DNA from: Snuella lapsa
GTDB lineage: Bacteria > Bacteroidota > Bacteroidia > Flavobacteriales > Flavobacteriaceae
Length of the DNA stretch: 64,000 nucleotides
Assembly: GCF_039539345.1 (NCBI RefSeq)
Contig: NZ_BAABCY010000076.1
Span: 74,833-138,832 of the forward strand
Reading direction: 5' to 3'
The notes beneath the pieces are model-generated. The model made no database searches, was not told the origin of the DNA, and saw only the letters and a program-made list of their open reading frames with translations. Position numbers and translations under genes: made by a program. Positions 45,865 through 55,389 of the stretch are shown in pieces (positions within the stretch are counted from its first letter, which is position 1; each line of letters begins with the position of its first letter).

Positions 45865-46878
45865 GTGACAAACCACGAAGTCTATATAAAAAGATGCATT
45901 ACCATTGCTAAGAATGGTCTAGGTACTACAAGGCCAAATCCCATGGTTGGCTGTGTTATTGTATATAACGGCAGTATTATAGGCGAAGGATTCACCAGCC
46001 CCTATGGCGGCAACCATGCCGAGGTTAATGCCGTAAATTCCGTAGTCAATAAAGACCTATTAAAAAAGGCTACACTCTATGTCACTTTAGAGCCATGTTC
46101 CCACTATGGAAAAACACCTCCATGTAGCGACCTTATTATTAAACATAAAATCCCCAATGTGGTTATCGGGTGCATAGATGACCATACAAAAGTAGCTGGA
46201 AAAGGCATTGAAAAGTTAAAACAATCTGGCTGCAAGGTGACCGTTGGCGTTATGGCTAATGAATGTAAGGAACATCATAAACGCTTCTTTACTTTTCATA
46301 ATAAAAAGCGCCCTTATATTATTTTAAAATGGGCAGAAACAGCCGATGGCTTTATAGCTCCATTAGCAAAAAATGAGCAAAAACCCATTTGGATAAGCAA
46401 TATATATTCGCGCCAACTAACCCATAAATGGCGTACCGAGGAACAAGCCATTTTAGTAGGAAGTAACACTGTTAAGCAGGACAATCCCTCGTTAACTGCA
46501 AGGGACTGGGTTGGCAATAACCCAATTAGGGTTATAATTAACAAAACGGGCAATCTTTCTAACGATCATAATATATTTAACAACCAAGCTGAAACATTAG
46601 TGTTGTCGGATAAAACGCATATCGACTGGAATTCTAAAAGTACCATTGCTCAGCAAATATGCAACGTATTGCACGAAAGGGACATTAACTCTATTATAAT
46701 TGAAGGAGGCTTACAAACACTCCAATCCTTTATAAACGAAAATCTATGGGATGAAGCAAGGGTATTTACAGGCAACTGTTGTTTCCACAAGGGCATCAAA
46801 GCGCCAGACCTAAATGGGCATTTAATAGCCAAACATTTTATAATGAACGACATTCTTAAATTATACAAAAATGATTAA
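45865..46878 (+). CDS. ribD: Riboflavin biosynthesis deaminase/reductase RibD
   Basis: This 337-residue bifunctional enzyme acts in the second and third steps of riboflavin synthesis. The N-terminal cytidine-deaminase-like zinc domain (about 1-145) has His51/Glu53 (HAEVNAV) and Cys78/Cys87 (EPCSHYGKTPPCSD). The C-terminal reductase domain (about 150-335) has KWAETADGFIA and IIIEGG-LQTLQSF. The start is GTG at 45865, with a normal N-terminus (THEVYIKRCITIAKNGLG pattern). It overlaps the following HAD gene by 8 bases. Confidence 0.96.
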   Translation: MTNHEVYIKRCITIAKNGLGTTRPNPMVGCVIVYNGSIIGEGFTSPYGGNHAEVNAVNSVVNKDLLKKATLYVTLEPCSHYGKTPPCSDLIIKHKIPNVVIGCIDDHTKVAGKGIEKLKQSGCKVTVGVMANECKEHHKRFFTFHNKKRPYIILKWAETADGFIAPLAKNEQKPIWISNIYSRQLTHKWRTEEQAILVGSNTVKQDNPSLTARDWVGNNPIRVIINKTGNLSNDHNIFNNQAETLVLSDKTHIDWNSKSTIAQQICNVLHERDINSIIIEGGLQTLQSFINENLWDEARVFTGNCCFHKGIKAPDLNGHLIAKHFIMNDILKLYKND

Positions 46879-47482
46879 AACCATCATTTTCGATTTCGGT
46901 GATGTATTTATCAATTTAGATAAAGAAAACGCCATAAAAAACATCTTTAACTTATTACAGATAGAAAAGCTTTCAGAGGAAATACTTGCAGTTAACAACC
47001 TTTACGAACAAGGTTTAGTTAGTACTGATGAATTCATTACATTCTATTTAGAAAACTTTCCTAAGCTTTCAAGACAAAACCTTATAGACGCATGGAATAG
47101 CATTTTGCTAGATTTACCTGAGCACAGGCTTAAATTTTTAAAAAACCTAAAAGCTACCACAAACTATAAACTTATTTTATTAAGCAACACAAACGAGCTT
47201 CATATAGACTGGATTAAAGAAAACATTTCTATTTACAATGCTTTTAAAAATTGTTTTGATGCCTTTTACCTATCTCATGAAATCAATTTAAGAAAGCCCA
47301 ATGCAAATATTTTCGAATTTGTTTTAAGCAAAAACAATCTAAACGCCTCCGAATGCCTCTTTATAGATGACACCTCCGAGCATATACTATCTGCTAAGTC
47401 ATTGGGCATACATACATGGAATCTCAATCCTAAGCATGAGGATGTCACAGACCTATCAAAAGTTAAACCTGATTTATTTTAA
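46871..47482 (+). CDS. HAD superfamily hydrolase
   Basis: This 203-residue cytoplasmic protein has the HAD motif I as IIFDFGDVF (Asp8), motif II LILLSNT, motif III Lys in LRKPNANIFEFV, and motif IV FIDDTSEHI. The GD in place of the usual DxD second Asp is common in the YihX-like group. Substrate is unknown; sugar phosphates are common. It overlaps ribD by 8 bases and lies 5 bases before the YigZ gene, so it is in the same operon and could act in flavin synthesis as a phosphatase, which would be inference. Confidence 0.88.
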   Translation: MIKTIIFDFGDVFINLDKENAIKNIFNLLQIEKLSEEILAVNNLYEQGLVSTDEFITFYLENFPKLSRQNLIDAWNSILLDLPEHRLKFLKNLKATTNYKLILLSNTNELHIDWIKENISIYNAFKNCFDAFYLSHEINLRKPNANIFEFVLSKNNLNASECLFIDDTSEHILSAKSLGIHTWNLNPKHEDVTDLSKVKPDLF

Positions 47483-47487
47483 TTCTT

Positions 47488-48096
47488 TTGATTGAAAAAG
47501 ACACATACAAGACCATCGACGTCGCTACTGAAAATATTTTATTTAAAGATAGAAACAGTAAGTTTTTTGGATATGCCTACCCTATAACGTCTGAAGACAA
47601 CGTAAAGCATTACTTAGCCTTATTAAAAAAAGAACACCATGCGGCGAGACATTGGTGCTACGCTTATCAATTGGGAGCCGATAACGTATCTTACCGTGCC
47701 AATGACGATGGGGAGCCTAGCAATTCTGCAGGCATGCCTATTTATGGACAAATACAATCGTTTGAAGTTACCAATATATTAATTGTTGTTGTTCGCTACT
47801 TTGGCGGGGTAAAATTGGGAGTTGGCGGTTTAATAAACGCGTATAGAACGACTGCGCAATTAACACTAGAAGCATCAAACATTTTAAAAAAAACTATTAA
47901 TATTGATTACGTAATTACGTTCGATTATAAAAATATGAATACGGTGATGCGCATCATAAAAGAAAAGAACATAAATGTTACAAATCAAAAATTAGAAATG
48001 AATTGTCAAATTTTTATTTCTGTAAGAAAAAAAGATGCTAAATTAATTTACGAAACATTCAACCATCTTTTTGAAATTGAAATTGCACACGTTTAA
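47488..48096 (+). CDS. YigZ / IMPACT family protein
   Basis: This is a 202-residue cytoplasmic protein with a TTG start. The UPF0029/IMPACT N-terminal domain is clear: SKFFGYAYPI, HHAARHWCYAYQLG, RANDDGEPSNSAGMPI and VVRYFGGVKLGVGGLINAYRTTAQLTLE. A short C-terminal beta-alpha-beta domain follows. The role is not established; the E. coli YigZ relative binds nucleic acid or ribosomes. The stop shares bases with the stop of the convergent thioesterase gene (TTAA at 48093-48096). Confidence 0.9.
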   Translation: MIEKDTYKTIDVATENILFKDRNSKFFGYAYPITSEDNVKHYLALLKKEHHAARHWCYAYQLGADNVSYRANDDGEPSNSAGMPIYGQIQSFEVTNILIVVVRYFGGVKLGVGGLINAYRTTAQLTLEASNILKKTINIDYVITFDYKNMNTVMRIIKEKNINVTNQKLEMNCQIFISVRKKDAKLIYETFNHLFEIEIAHV

Positions 48097-48494
48097 TCAT
48101 ACCCCAAAGCTTCCAATATATATTTTGGAGCTTTAACTGGTCGTTTTGTTTCTTTATCAACAAAAACCAAAACAGTATTGGCTGTTGTTAAAATATCCCC
48201 ATTTTGATTGGTTATTGTGTAGTCGAATTCAATTTTTGCAGTTGGCTTGTTTTTTAGTTGCGTTTTTACATTAATTACCTCGTCATAACCTGCTGATTTT
48301 TTATAGTTTAACGCCATGGAAACAACAGGAAGCATAACGCCGTTATCTTCCATTTTTTTGTAGGAAACTCCAAGCTTTCTCAACCATTCGATACGCCCCA
48401 TTTCAAGGTATAACGCGTAATTGCCATGATGTACCACTCCCATTTGGTCTGTTTCACCGTATCTCACCCTTATTTGTATTTCGTCGAATTTCAT
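48093..48494 (-). CDS. Acyl-CoA thioesterase, YbgC/FadM hotdog type
   Basis: This 133-residue hotdog-fold enzyme hydrolyses acyl-CoA or acyl-ACP thioesters in the cytoplasm. The conserved N-terminal motif is RYGETDQMGVVHHGNYALYLEMGRIEWLR, with the catalytic Asp in ETDQMG. Length is normal. Its end overlaps the convergent YigZ gene; dnaA is divergent upstream. Confidence 0.9.
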   Translation of the reverse strand: MKFDEIQIRVRYGETDQMGVVHHGNYALYLEMGRIEWLRKLGVSYKKMEDNGVMLPVVSMALNYKKSAGYDEVINVKTQLKNKPTAKIEFDYTITNQNGDILTTANTVLVFVDKETKRPVKAPKYILEALGYD

Positions 48495-48677
48495 GTGAAT
48501 ATTTAAATATTTTTTTGTAGCTTCGGCAGTGGTTCAAACATGCAGAAATTTTTCTTAAAATTCAATAGCATTCGATTTTTTTTTTAAGATTTTTGTTCAC
48601 ATATTTGTCCCATAAAATTATCGGAAGAGATTTCCTCTCTTTTTGTCAACTAACTAAAAAAACCTCTGTAAAAAAAA

Positions 48678-50105
48678 ATGAGTATAACTGCGCAATCGGT
48701 ATGGAATAATTGTCTGAAATTTATAAAAGATAACATTCAACCGCAAGCATATAAAACTTGGTTTGAACCCATAACAGCAGTTAAACTTACTGACAATGCT
48801 CTAAGCATTCAAGTGCCAAGTAAATTCTTTTATGAATGGCTAGAAGAGCATTACGTAAAGCTTCTCAAAGTTTCCCTTACTAAAGAATTGGGAGAAAAAG
48901 CCAAACTTGTTTATGTCATAAAGATGGAAAACACTTATGGCAACAAACAACCTTTTACAGAAAAAATACCTAGTTCAAACCGAAGTGCCGTAAAATCCCA
49001 AGAAGTAGACATCCCCCTTAATAATAAGAATCCGGAATTAAGGAATCCGTTTGTTATTCCAGGTATTAGAAATGTTAAGATAGAATCTCAATTAAATCCT
49101 AATTATAGTTTCGAAAACTTTCTTGAAGGGGATTCCAACAGGCTAGCCAGAAGTGCTGGTTTAGCCGTAGCATCAAAACCTGGAGGTACGTCGTTTAACC
49201 CGCTTCTTATTTTTGGAGGCGTAGGACTTGGAAAAACACATCTCGCTCATGCTATTGGTGTGGACATTAAAGACAAATACCCTGAAAAGACAGTTCTATA
49301 TATTTCGGCAGAAAAATTTACGCAACAATATATCGATTCCGTAAAGAAAAACAACCGAAATGATTTTATTCATTTTTATCAAATTATTGACGTATTAATT
49401 ATTGACGACGTTCAGTTTCTTTCTGGAAAAACAGGAACACAAGATGTCTTTTTTCATATTTTCAACCATTTACACCAAAACGGTAAGCAGGTCATTTTAA
49501 CTAGTGACAAAGCCCCTGTAGACATGCAAGACATAGAACAACGCCTACTGTCTCGCTTTAAATGGGGACTATCTGCCGAATTACAAACACCTGATTTCGA
49601 GACACGTGTTTCTATCTTAAAAAACAAACTATATCGTGATGGCGTTGAAATGCCAGAGGAAATTATCGACTATGTAGCCAAGAACATTAAGACGAATGTT
49701 AGGGAACTAGAAGGCGCTATTATATCTTTAATAGCCCAATCTTCATTCAACAAAAAAGAGATCACTATTGATTTAGCGAGGGTTATCGTAGAAAAGTTTG
49801 TGAAAAATACCAAGCGAGAAGTTTCTATAGATTATATACAAAAAGTTGTTTCCGATTATTTCCAAATGGATGTTGATACATTACAGTCAAAAACAAGAAA
49901 ACGACATATTGTTCAAGCTAGGCAATTAGCCATGTTCTTTGCTAAAAAATTCACCAAGGCATCGTTAGCCAGCATTGGCTCCCAAATTGGAAAACGCGAT
50001 CATGCTACCGTTTTACATGCTTGCAAAACAGTAGACAACCTCACTTCCACTGATAAGCAGTTTAGAAAATACGTAGAGGATATTACCAAAAAACTTTCCG
50101 TTTAA
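48678..50105 (+). CDS. dnaA: Chromosomal replication initiator protein DnaA
   Basis: This 475-residue protein unwinds the replication origin. Domain I (1-85) begins SVWNNCLKFIKDNIQPQAYKTWFEPI. A linker follows (about 85-135). The AAA+ domain has Walker A GGVGLGKTH at 180-188, Walker B VLIIDDVQFLSG and sensor/Arg-finger EQRLLSRFKWGL. The C-terminal DNA-binding domain ends with QIGKRDHATVLHACKTV. The 183-base gap upstream has no obvious cluster of DnaA boxes. It is followed by a phosphotyrosine phosphatase 11 bases later. Confidence 0.98.
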   Translation: MSITAQSVWNNCLKFIKDNIQPQAYKTWFEPITAVKLTDNALSIQVPSKFFYEWLEEHYVKLLKVSLTKELGEKAKLVYVIKMENTYGNKQPFTEKIPSSNRSAVKSQEVDIPLNNKNPELRNPFVIPGIRNVKIESQLNPNYSFENFLEGDSNRLARSAGLAVASKPGGTSFNPLLIFGGVGLGKTHLAHAIGVDIKDKYPEKTVLYISAEKFTQQYIDSVKKNNRNDFIHFYQIIDVLIIDDVQFLSGKTGTQDVFFHIFNHLHQNGKQVILTSDKAPVDMQDIEQRLLSRFKWGLSAELQTPDFETRVSILKNKLYRDGVEMPEEIIDYVAKNIKTNVRELEGAIISLIAQSSFNKKEITIDLARVIVEKFVKNTKREVSIDYIQKVVSDYFQMDVDTLQSKTRKRHIVQARQLAMFFAKKFTKASLASIGSQIGKRDHATVLHACKTVDNLTSTDKQFRKYVEDITKKLSV

Positions 50106-50116
50106 ATTAAGTAATA

Positions 50117-50569
50117 ATGACAAAAATCCTAATGGTATGCTTGGGCAACATATGTCGCTCACCATTAGCAGAAGGTATACTGCGTTCTAAACTCCCATAC
50201 AATAAATTTACCATCGATTCTGCTGGCACAGCAAATTATCACACCGGTAATCCACCAGACAAACGCTCTGTCGCTATAGCTAAAAAATACGGACTAGACA
50301 TATCCAACCTTAGAGGAAGACAGTTTAGCGCATTGGATTTTGAAAGGTTTGACATAATTTACGTTATGGACGAATCTAATTACAACAATGTTATCTCGCT
50401 TGCCAAAAACCAGGAAGATATTGACAAGGTAAAAATGATTTTAAACGAAATCTACCCTAACCAAAGTTATAGCGTACCGGATCCTTATTACGGCGGCAAT
50501 GATGGCTTTGAAAACGTCTATAAAATGTTGGACGAAGCTTGTTCTATAATTGCAGAAGCATTGCTTTAA
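50117..50569 (+). CDS. Low-molecular-weight protein-tyrosine phosphatase
   Basis: This 150-residue phosphatase has the P-loop CLGNICRSP (Cys8, Arg14) and the general-acid Asp in VPDPYYGG. Length is that of the single-domain LMW-PTP family. It would dephosphorylate tyrosines or small arylphosphates in the cytoplasm. The gene follows dnaA with an 11-base gap, probably in an operon with the next methyltransferase gene. Confidence 0.94.
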   Translation: MTKILMVCLGNICRSPLAEGILRSKLPYNKFTIDSAGTANYHTGNPPDKRSVAIAKKYGLDISNLRGRQFSALDFERFDIIYVMDESNYNNVISLAKNQEDIDKVKMILNEIYPNQSYSVPDPYYGGNDGFENVYKMLDEACSIIAEALL

Positions 50570-50627
50570 ACAATATATACTACAATAATATTTAGTATTT
50601 TTAACTTCAAAACATTTAACAACGAAT

Positions 50628-51344
50628 ATGAGTTCAGTTCAAGGAAGCCTATATCTTATACCTACAACACTAGGAGCAAATGAACCATTGGAAGTATTAC
50701 CGATTTCTGTAAAAAAAGTCATTGAACAGACAAACATTTATATTGTTGAAAACGAAAAGACAGCAAGGCGATTTATAAAAAAAATAAGTTCTGGCAAGTC
50801 GCAATCTGCCCTAGAAATGTTTCATTTAAATAAATTCACAGACATAAGCGAACTACCTAGCTTTCTCGAACCATGCTCCAAGGGGCTAAACGTAGGACTC
50901 ATTTCGGAAGCTGGATGCCCAGGGGTGGCCGATCCAGGGGCGGACATCGTAAAATTAGCGCATCAAAAAAACATCAAGGTCATTCCTCTTGTTGGGCCAT
51001 CGTCCATACTCATGGCTATGATGTGTTCGGGCATGAATGGGCAAAACTTTGCTTTTAATGGCTACTTACCCATAGATAAATCCGAAAGAAAAAAAGAGAT
51101 TAAACGCCTTGAGCGCATTTCTTCTGAACGCAATCAATCTCAAATTTTTATTGAGACCCCTTATAGAAACAATAAAATGCTTGAAGATTTATGTTCTACC
51201 TTAGACAAAAGCACAAGTATTTGTGTTGCTTGCGACATTACATTACCTAATGAAATGATAAGAACATTAACGGTAAACGAATGGATAAAAAATACCGTAG
51301 ACCTCCATAAAAGGCCTACAATATTTATAATTCATAAAAATTAG
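50628..51344 (+). CDS. RsmI/tetrapyrrole methylase-like SAM methyltransferase
   Basis: This is a 238-residue cytoplasmic methyltransferase of the tetrapyrrole-methylase fold. LYLIPTTLGANEPLEVLP, ISEAGCPGVADPGADIVKLAHQ and PLVGPSSILMAMMCSGMNGQNFAFNGYLP are typical of RsmI-like 16S rRNA 2'-O-methyltransferases and their shorter relatives. The sequence is somewhat shorter than a typical RsmI (about 280 residues), and substrate identity is not certain. It runs convergently to the lysozyme-like gene with no hairpin terminator between. Confidence 0.86.
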   Translation: MSSVQGSLYLIPTTLGANEPLEVLPISVKKVIEQTNIYIVENEKTARRFIKKISSGKSQSALEMFHLNKFTDISELPSFLEPCSKGLNVGLISEAGCPGVADPGADIVKLAHQKNIKVIPLVGPSSILMAMMCSGMNGQNFAFNGYLPIDKSERKKEIKRLERISSERNQSQIFIETPYRNNKMLEDLCSTLDKSTSICVACDITLPNEMIRTLTVNEWIKNTVDLHKRPTIFIIHKN

Positions 51345-51356
51345 TTTTGTTTTGTG

Positions 51357-52016
51357 TTAAATTGCCTTAGCTAATCTGTTAGGCTTAACCGTAGAAGTAT
51401 CGTAACCAGAAAACTTCTTCATATAATATTCAACTGTAGTACCAAAACCATCTGAAAAATTATCAATTCCATAGCTACGTAAGTATTTCTTAACACTACC
51501 AGGTCCAGCTAAATGTGCTGCAGCCAAAATTCCAGATTCTGTAACAAGAACACCATTAATTCGTTTACCAACAAAATTTTTGATGTCACGCCTCAAAATC
51601 CATTTGTTTCTCGCTGCATTGGCCATAAAAGCCTTTTCCTGTAACTTGGGATTTCTTAAGAACTGTTGTAAGTTATAAATCCCTATCATTTTTAATGTTT
51701 CCTTACCAAACTGGTATTTCCCCAAATACCCGTATGTGTTCACAGAAGCATAATTGCCTCCAGACTCTTTAAAAGCTAATGCTTCTTTAAATCCTACAAA
51801 TGATTTTCCTAAATAAGGGGAGAATGATTTGTTTGCTTCGTTCGATGCTAAAACATTATCCTTAACGTTTGCATCCTGGCTTACCGTATAGTTTAACACT
51901 AAGCCTTTTGTTGAATACGTACCCAACTCTATCGATTCGTCTGACGAAAACGATACATACAATAGAAAACATATTGTAAGTGGTAGGGCAACATAACTTG
52001 CAATACTTTTTATCAT
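51357..52016 (-). CDS. Exported lysozyme/transglycosylase-fold protein
   Basis: This 219-residue exported protein has a signal segment (IASYVALPLTICFLLYVSFS). The C-terminal part has a lysozyme-like start: FKEALAFKESGGNYASVNTYGYLGKYQFGKETL, with a Glu in the ESGG position that is catalytic in lytic transglycosylases, then AAAHLAGPGSVKKYL. Automatic annotation often calls such proteins peptidoglycan-binding. Activity on peptidoglycan is likely but not shown. It lies near mltG, dapF and a DUF2279 gene on the same strand. Confidence 0.8.
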   Translation of the reverse strand: MIKSIASYVALPLTICFLLYVSFSSDESIELGTYSTKGLVLNYTVSQDANVKDNVLASNEANKSFSPYLGKSFVGFKEALAFKESGGNYASVNTYGYLGKYQFGKETLKMIGIYNLQQFLRNPKLQEKAFMANAARNKWILRRDIKNFVGKRINGVLVTESGILAAAHLAGPGSVKKYLRSYGIDNFSDGFGTTVEYYMKKFSGYDTSTVKPNRLAKAI

Positions 52017-52126
52017 AACACTTAAATTTCTTCAGAATATTTGCATGACAAACACCCTTGAAATTTGAGCGTGCAAAATTATAATTTTTTTTAATAATTT
52101 CAAAATTACTCGTTTATATGCGTTTT

Positions 52127-53038
52127 TTAATAGTAGAATAGATGAAATACACATCCATTTTTGTTTATTTCTACCGTTGGAAACGGCACTTTAATTACGT
52201 TAAAAACCTCAAAAACAGACTTCAACAAATGTGATTTTGTTTTAATTTTTTTAAGGTCAACATCCAAGCTTAAGTAATACTGTCTTATGCGATTACTACT
52301 GGCAAATGTTGCCGATCCATTAGTATCAACACCTGAGAGCATACCATCAGCGCCATATCCTACAGCAATATTTAACCATTTAGGTAATTTACTTGTCTTA
52401 AAAAATGAATGCACATTTGCACTAAACCAATATGTTTGTCCATTATAATCTTTCAAAAGTTGTTCCAAAAAATTCCCTCCTAACTTATTGGGGCTCTGAG
52501 AAGCATATTTGGTTTGATGGAAAGAAAACTTCAAAACAATACGTTGTTCGTCCCAAAGCTGTTCCTGTGCAACATAAAAACCTGTTCCCACAGCATTAGC
52601 CAGTACATCACTCCACGAAAAACCCCATTCTTTTGAATATCCATCAAATATTTCGACTGCTGTAAGAAAACCAAAACCTAATGTAGCTCCATATAGTAAT
52701 TGGTCCCTTTTCTTTACGCCGCTCCAATTAAGAAGATCTGCCCCCAATTTACCAATGTGATAAGAAGCAAACACATGTCCTAATTTATCCATTTGCATCC
52801 ATTCGTCCAAATCGTTTATTGTATGGAAACCCGAACGATCATAGTCGGCATACCATAATTGATTAAGCCCAACCAAAGAAACAGTTGTAAAAGATACTTC
52901 TGAAATAGCTACTGCCTTTAACCTTCCGCTGTGTAAAGTATCACTAGGCCTTAAAAACCCATTAAGTCCACTTTGTGAAAAGGACACCGATGTAAGCAAA
53001 CAAAACAGAACACCATATTGGAATGCTAGCCTGTTCAC
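52127..53038 (-). CDS. DUF2279 exported protein
   Basis: This 303-residue predicted periplasmic or outer-membrane protein has a GTG start (NRLAFQYGVLFCLLTSVSFSQ as signal). The segments GLNQLWYADYDRSGFHTINDLDEWMQMDKLGHVFASYHIGKLGADLL and GFSWSDVLANAVGTGFYVAQEQLWDEQRI match DUF2279. Function unknown. It starts 3 bases after the mltG stop, so it belongs to the dapF-GNAT-mltG-DUF2279 operon. Related genes near mltG suggest an envelope role. Confidence 0.85.
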   Translation of the reverse strand: MNRLAFQYGVLFCLLTSVSFSQSGLNGFLRPSDTLHSGRLKAVAISEVSFTTVSLVGLNQLWYADYDRSGFHTINDLDEWMQMDKLGHVFASYHIGKLGADLLNWSGVKKRDQLLYGATLGFGFLTAVEIFDGYSKEWGFSWSDVLANAVGTGFYVAQEQLWDEQRIVLKFSFHQTKYASQSPNKLGGNFLEQLLKDYNGQTYWFSANVHSFFKTSKLPKWLNIAVGYGADGMLSGVDTNGSATFASSNRIRQYYLSLDVDLKKIKTKSHLLKSVFEVFNVIKVPFPTVEINKNGCVFHLFYY

Positions 53039-53041
53039 AGC

Positions 53042-54085
53042 TTACCTAATAATACCTTGAGAAGATAAATACCGTTGGTATTCCCTGGCGTAAACATTGT
53101 GTTGCGATAATGTTTTAGAAAATTTATGGTAGCCCAATCGATCTGCATCAGCAACAAAATACAAGTATTTATGCTTCTCGTAGTTTAAAACCGCATCAAT
53201 TGCCGAAATATCGGGCATGGCTATTAAACCAGGTGGCAACCCTAATTTTTTGTATGTATTGTATGGTGAGTCTATTTCCTTATGTACATTTAAAACACGT
53301 TTAATAACCGTATTTTTATATTTAGGCAATTTATAAGCTGCAAACTTAAGTGTGGGGTCTGCCTGAAGCGGCATTCCAATCTTAATTCTATTCATATAAA
53401 CCCCCGCTATTCTTGGTTGCTCTTTAGCCTTTTTAGACTCTTCATGAACAATAGAAGCCAATGCCATTACTTGATCTTCGGATAGACCAATAGCTTTTGC
53501 TTTTGCCTTTCTTGAATCATTCCAAAAACGCTGGTACTCTTTTAGCATTCGCTCCCTAAATTGTTCTGCTGTCGTATTCCAAAAAAGCTCATAACTATTA
53601 GGAATATACATCCCTAAAGCTGTAGCCTCATTAAATCTGCTATTAGTAAAAAAAGAAGGTTCTTTCATAATCTTTAACAAAGAAGCACTATCCGCTTCTA
53701 TTTGCATCGCAATACGACCCGCCAACTTTTCAAGTGTTTCTTGATTATTAAAAGAGACCTTAACCGGTAAATTATTACTCCTAATAGAATTGATAATATC
53801 ATTATTGCTCATCCCCTTACGTATCATATAACGCCCAGGCTTAATATTGCTTACATACTTTTTTTGCTTGGCAAGTGCATCAAACTTGTCAATATCCTTC
53901 AAAAGAGGCTCTAACTGTTCTCGTACCGCGTCATAAGAGTCGGTAGACTTTACATATATATAAGCACTTTCGTTATTAAAGGCAGTATTTACACTAAACA
54001 TGGTAGTATACACAAAATAGGCAAAGTAGGCAGCAATTGCCAATCCTAGAAAAACAATAGCTAAAAGAATTTTTTTAATATACAT
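53042..54085 (-). CDS. mltG: Endolytic murein transglycosylase MltG
   Basis: This 347-residue membrane-anchored enzyme cleaves nascent peptidoglycan strands. One N-terminal span (ILLAIVFLGLAIAAYFAYFVY) is followed by a LysM-like region and the YceG domain. Conserved segments include NSYELFWNTTAEQF, ASIVHEESKKAKEQPRIAGVYMNRIKIGMPLQADPTLKFA (catalytic Glu in HEES) and SPYNTYKKLGLPPGLIAMPDISAIDAVLN. It lies 1 base after the GNAT gene, so translation is probably coupled. The operon also has dapF. Confidence 0.95.
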   Translation of the reverse strand: MYIKKILLAIVFLGLAIAAYFAYFVYTTMFSVNTAFNNESAYIYVKSTDSYDAVREQLEPLLKDIDKFDALAKQKKYVSNIKPGRYMIRKGMSNNDIINSIRSNNLPVKVSFNNQETLEKLAGRIAMQIEADSASLLKIMKEPSFFTNSRFNEATALGMYIPNSYELFWNTTAEQFRERMLKEYQRFWNDSRKAKAKAIGLSEDQVMALASIVHEESKKAKEQPRIAGVYMNRIKIGMPLQADPTLKFAAYKLPKYKNTVIKRVLNVHKEIDSPYNTYKKLGLPPGLIAMPDISAIDAVLNYEKHKYLYFVADADRLGYHKFSKTLSQHNVYAREYQRYLSSQGIIR

Positions 54086-54610
54086 TTAATTATTTATGAG
54101 CTGAAACAAATATTCATTTTTGTAGATACCATTGATACGGTTCCAATCTTTTTTTTCACCAACTTTTTCAAACCCTTGTTTTGCAAAGAGTTTAATACTC
54201 GCTTCATTATCATGAGAAACATTACAATACAATTGATGTAAATTTAAATGTGTAAAGCTATAATTAATTAATAATTTAAGAGCTTCACTACCATACCCTT
54301 TGCCACGGTCTTTCGACTCTTTTAACAAAATTCCTATTCCAGCTCGCGAATTTTTAAAATCAAAGTCAAAAAGATCAATCAACCCTAAAGCTTCATCATC
54401 ATAATTTGAAATAACCAATCGCAATTGTTTTACTTCAAAAATATCCTTGTGGGCATTCTCTAAATACTGCTTGATTAAAAATTTAGAATAAGGGGTTTGA
54501 GTATTACTTATTTCCCAGATACTTTCATTATTCTCTATATCATGAACAAATTCAAGATCTTCAGGTTCCAGGGCACGCAAGTAAATATGCTTTCCTTTTA
54601 GTGTTATCAT
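54086..54610 (-). CDS. GNAT family N-acetyltransferase (RimJ/RimL-like)
   Basis: This is a 174-residue acetyltransferase of the RimJ/RimL or ribosomal-protein-acetylase type (IYLRALEPEDLEFVHDIENNESIWEIS; SRAGIGILLKESKDRGKGYGSEALKLLINYSF; LYCNVSHDNEASIKLFAKQGFEKVG). The acetyl-CoA loop is RGKGYG. Substrate unknown. It overlaps dapF by 4 bases and abuts mltG, so the three are one operon. Confidence 0.9.
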   Translation of the reverse strand: MITLKGKHIYLRALEPEDLEFVHDIENNESIWEISNTQTPYSKFLIKQYLENAHKDIFEVKQLRLVISNYDDEALGLIDLFDFDFKNSRAGIGILLKESKDRGKGYGSEALKLLINYSFTHLNLHQLYCNVSHDNEASIKLFAKQGFEKVGEKKDWNRINGIYKNEYLFQLINN

Positions 54611-55380
54611 ATCTCTCCCTTAAATACTAAGGTTGCTGGTCCAATAAGCCAAACGTTTTTATACAGCCCATTTTCAACCTCAAAAGACACCTGCAACTCC
54701 CCTCCTTGTACTTTTAAGGTAACCAGATTAGTTGTTAGCTCTCCAATACTATGCATAGCTAGCGCCACAGCCGTAACTCCAGTGCCACAGGATAAGGTTT
54801 CGTCTTCTACTCCACGCTCGTAAGTCCTAACTGCAAAAACGTCATTTTTTACTTTTTTCACGAAGTTTACGTTAGTACCTACTTCATTGTATGGCGCACC
54901 ATATCTAATTTCCGAACCTTTACTTTTGATATCGAAATCTTGTAAATGCTCCTCAAACTGCACATGATGCGGTGAACCGGTATTTAAAAAAAGATACTTG
55001 TCATACTTTTCGATTGTATCTACATCCTGCATTTGCAACCTAACAATACCATTGTCTATAGTTGCATGATGAATACCATCTATAGCTTCAAATACGGCCT
55101 TGTTGGATATAACGCCCAGTTGCTTTGCAAAGGCAACCAAGCAACGGCCTCCGTTACCGCACATAGAACTTTCGTTACCATCAGCGTTATAATAAACCAT
55201 CTTAAAATCTAGGGCATCATGGTTTTCTAGTAAAATAAGCCCGTCTGCCCCTATGCCAAAACGTCGGTCACACAACTGTGCCACATATTTGGTATTATTT
55301 TTGTCAAATGTTTGTTGACGATTATCAATCATCACAAAATCGTTTCCCGTTCCTTGATATTTATAAAAAGTCTCTTGCAT
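54607..55380 (-). CDS. dapF: Diaminopimelate epimerase
   Basis: This 257-residue enzyme converts LL- to meso-diaminopimelate for lysine and peptidoglycan. The two catalytic cysteines are Cys74 (MCGNGGRC) and Cys198 (LSCGTGVTAVAL). The start at 55380 (MQETFYKYQGTGNDFVMIDN) is preferred. An ATG 12 bases upstream overlaps a TATATTTG -7-like box on the minus strand (55390-55397), so it may lie at or before the transcript start. It leads the operon dapF-GNAT-mltG-DUF2279. Confidence 0.95.
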   Translation of the reverse strand: MQETFYKYQGTGNDFVMIDNRQQTFDKNNTKYVAQLCDRRFGIGADGLILLENHDALDFKMVYYNADGNESSMCGNGGRCLVAFAKQLGVISNKAVFEAIDGIHHATIDNGIVRLQMQDVDTIEKYDKYLFLNTGSPHHVQFEEHLQDFDIKSKGSEIRYGAPYNEVGTNVNFVKKVKNDVFAVRTYERGVEDETLSCGTGVTAVALAMHSIGELTTNLVTLKVQGGELQVSFEVENGLYKNVWLIGPATLVFKGEI

Positions 55381-55389
55381 AATAGAGCA

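Noticed and set aside
48495..48677. Replication origin next to dnaA
   Set aside because: I see no cluster of DnaA boxes (TTATNCACA-like) or AT-rich 13-mers beyond background in the gap; in Bacteroidota the origin is often elsewhere.
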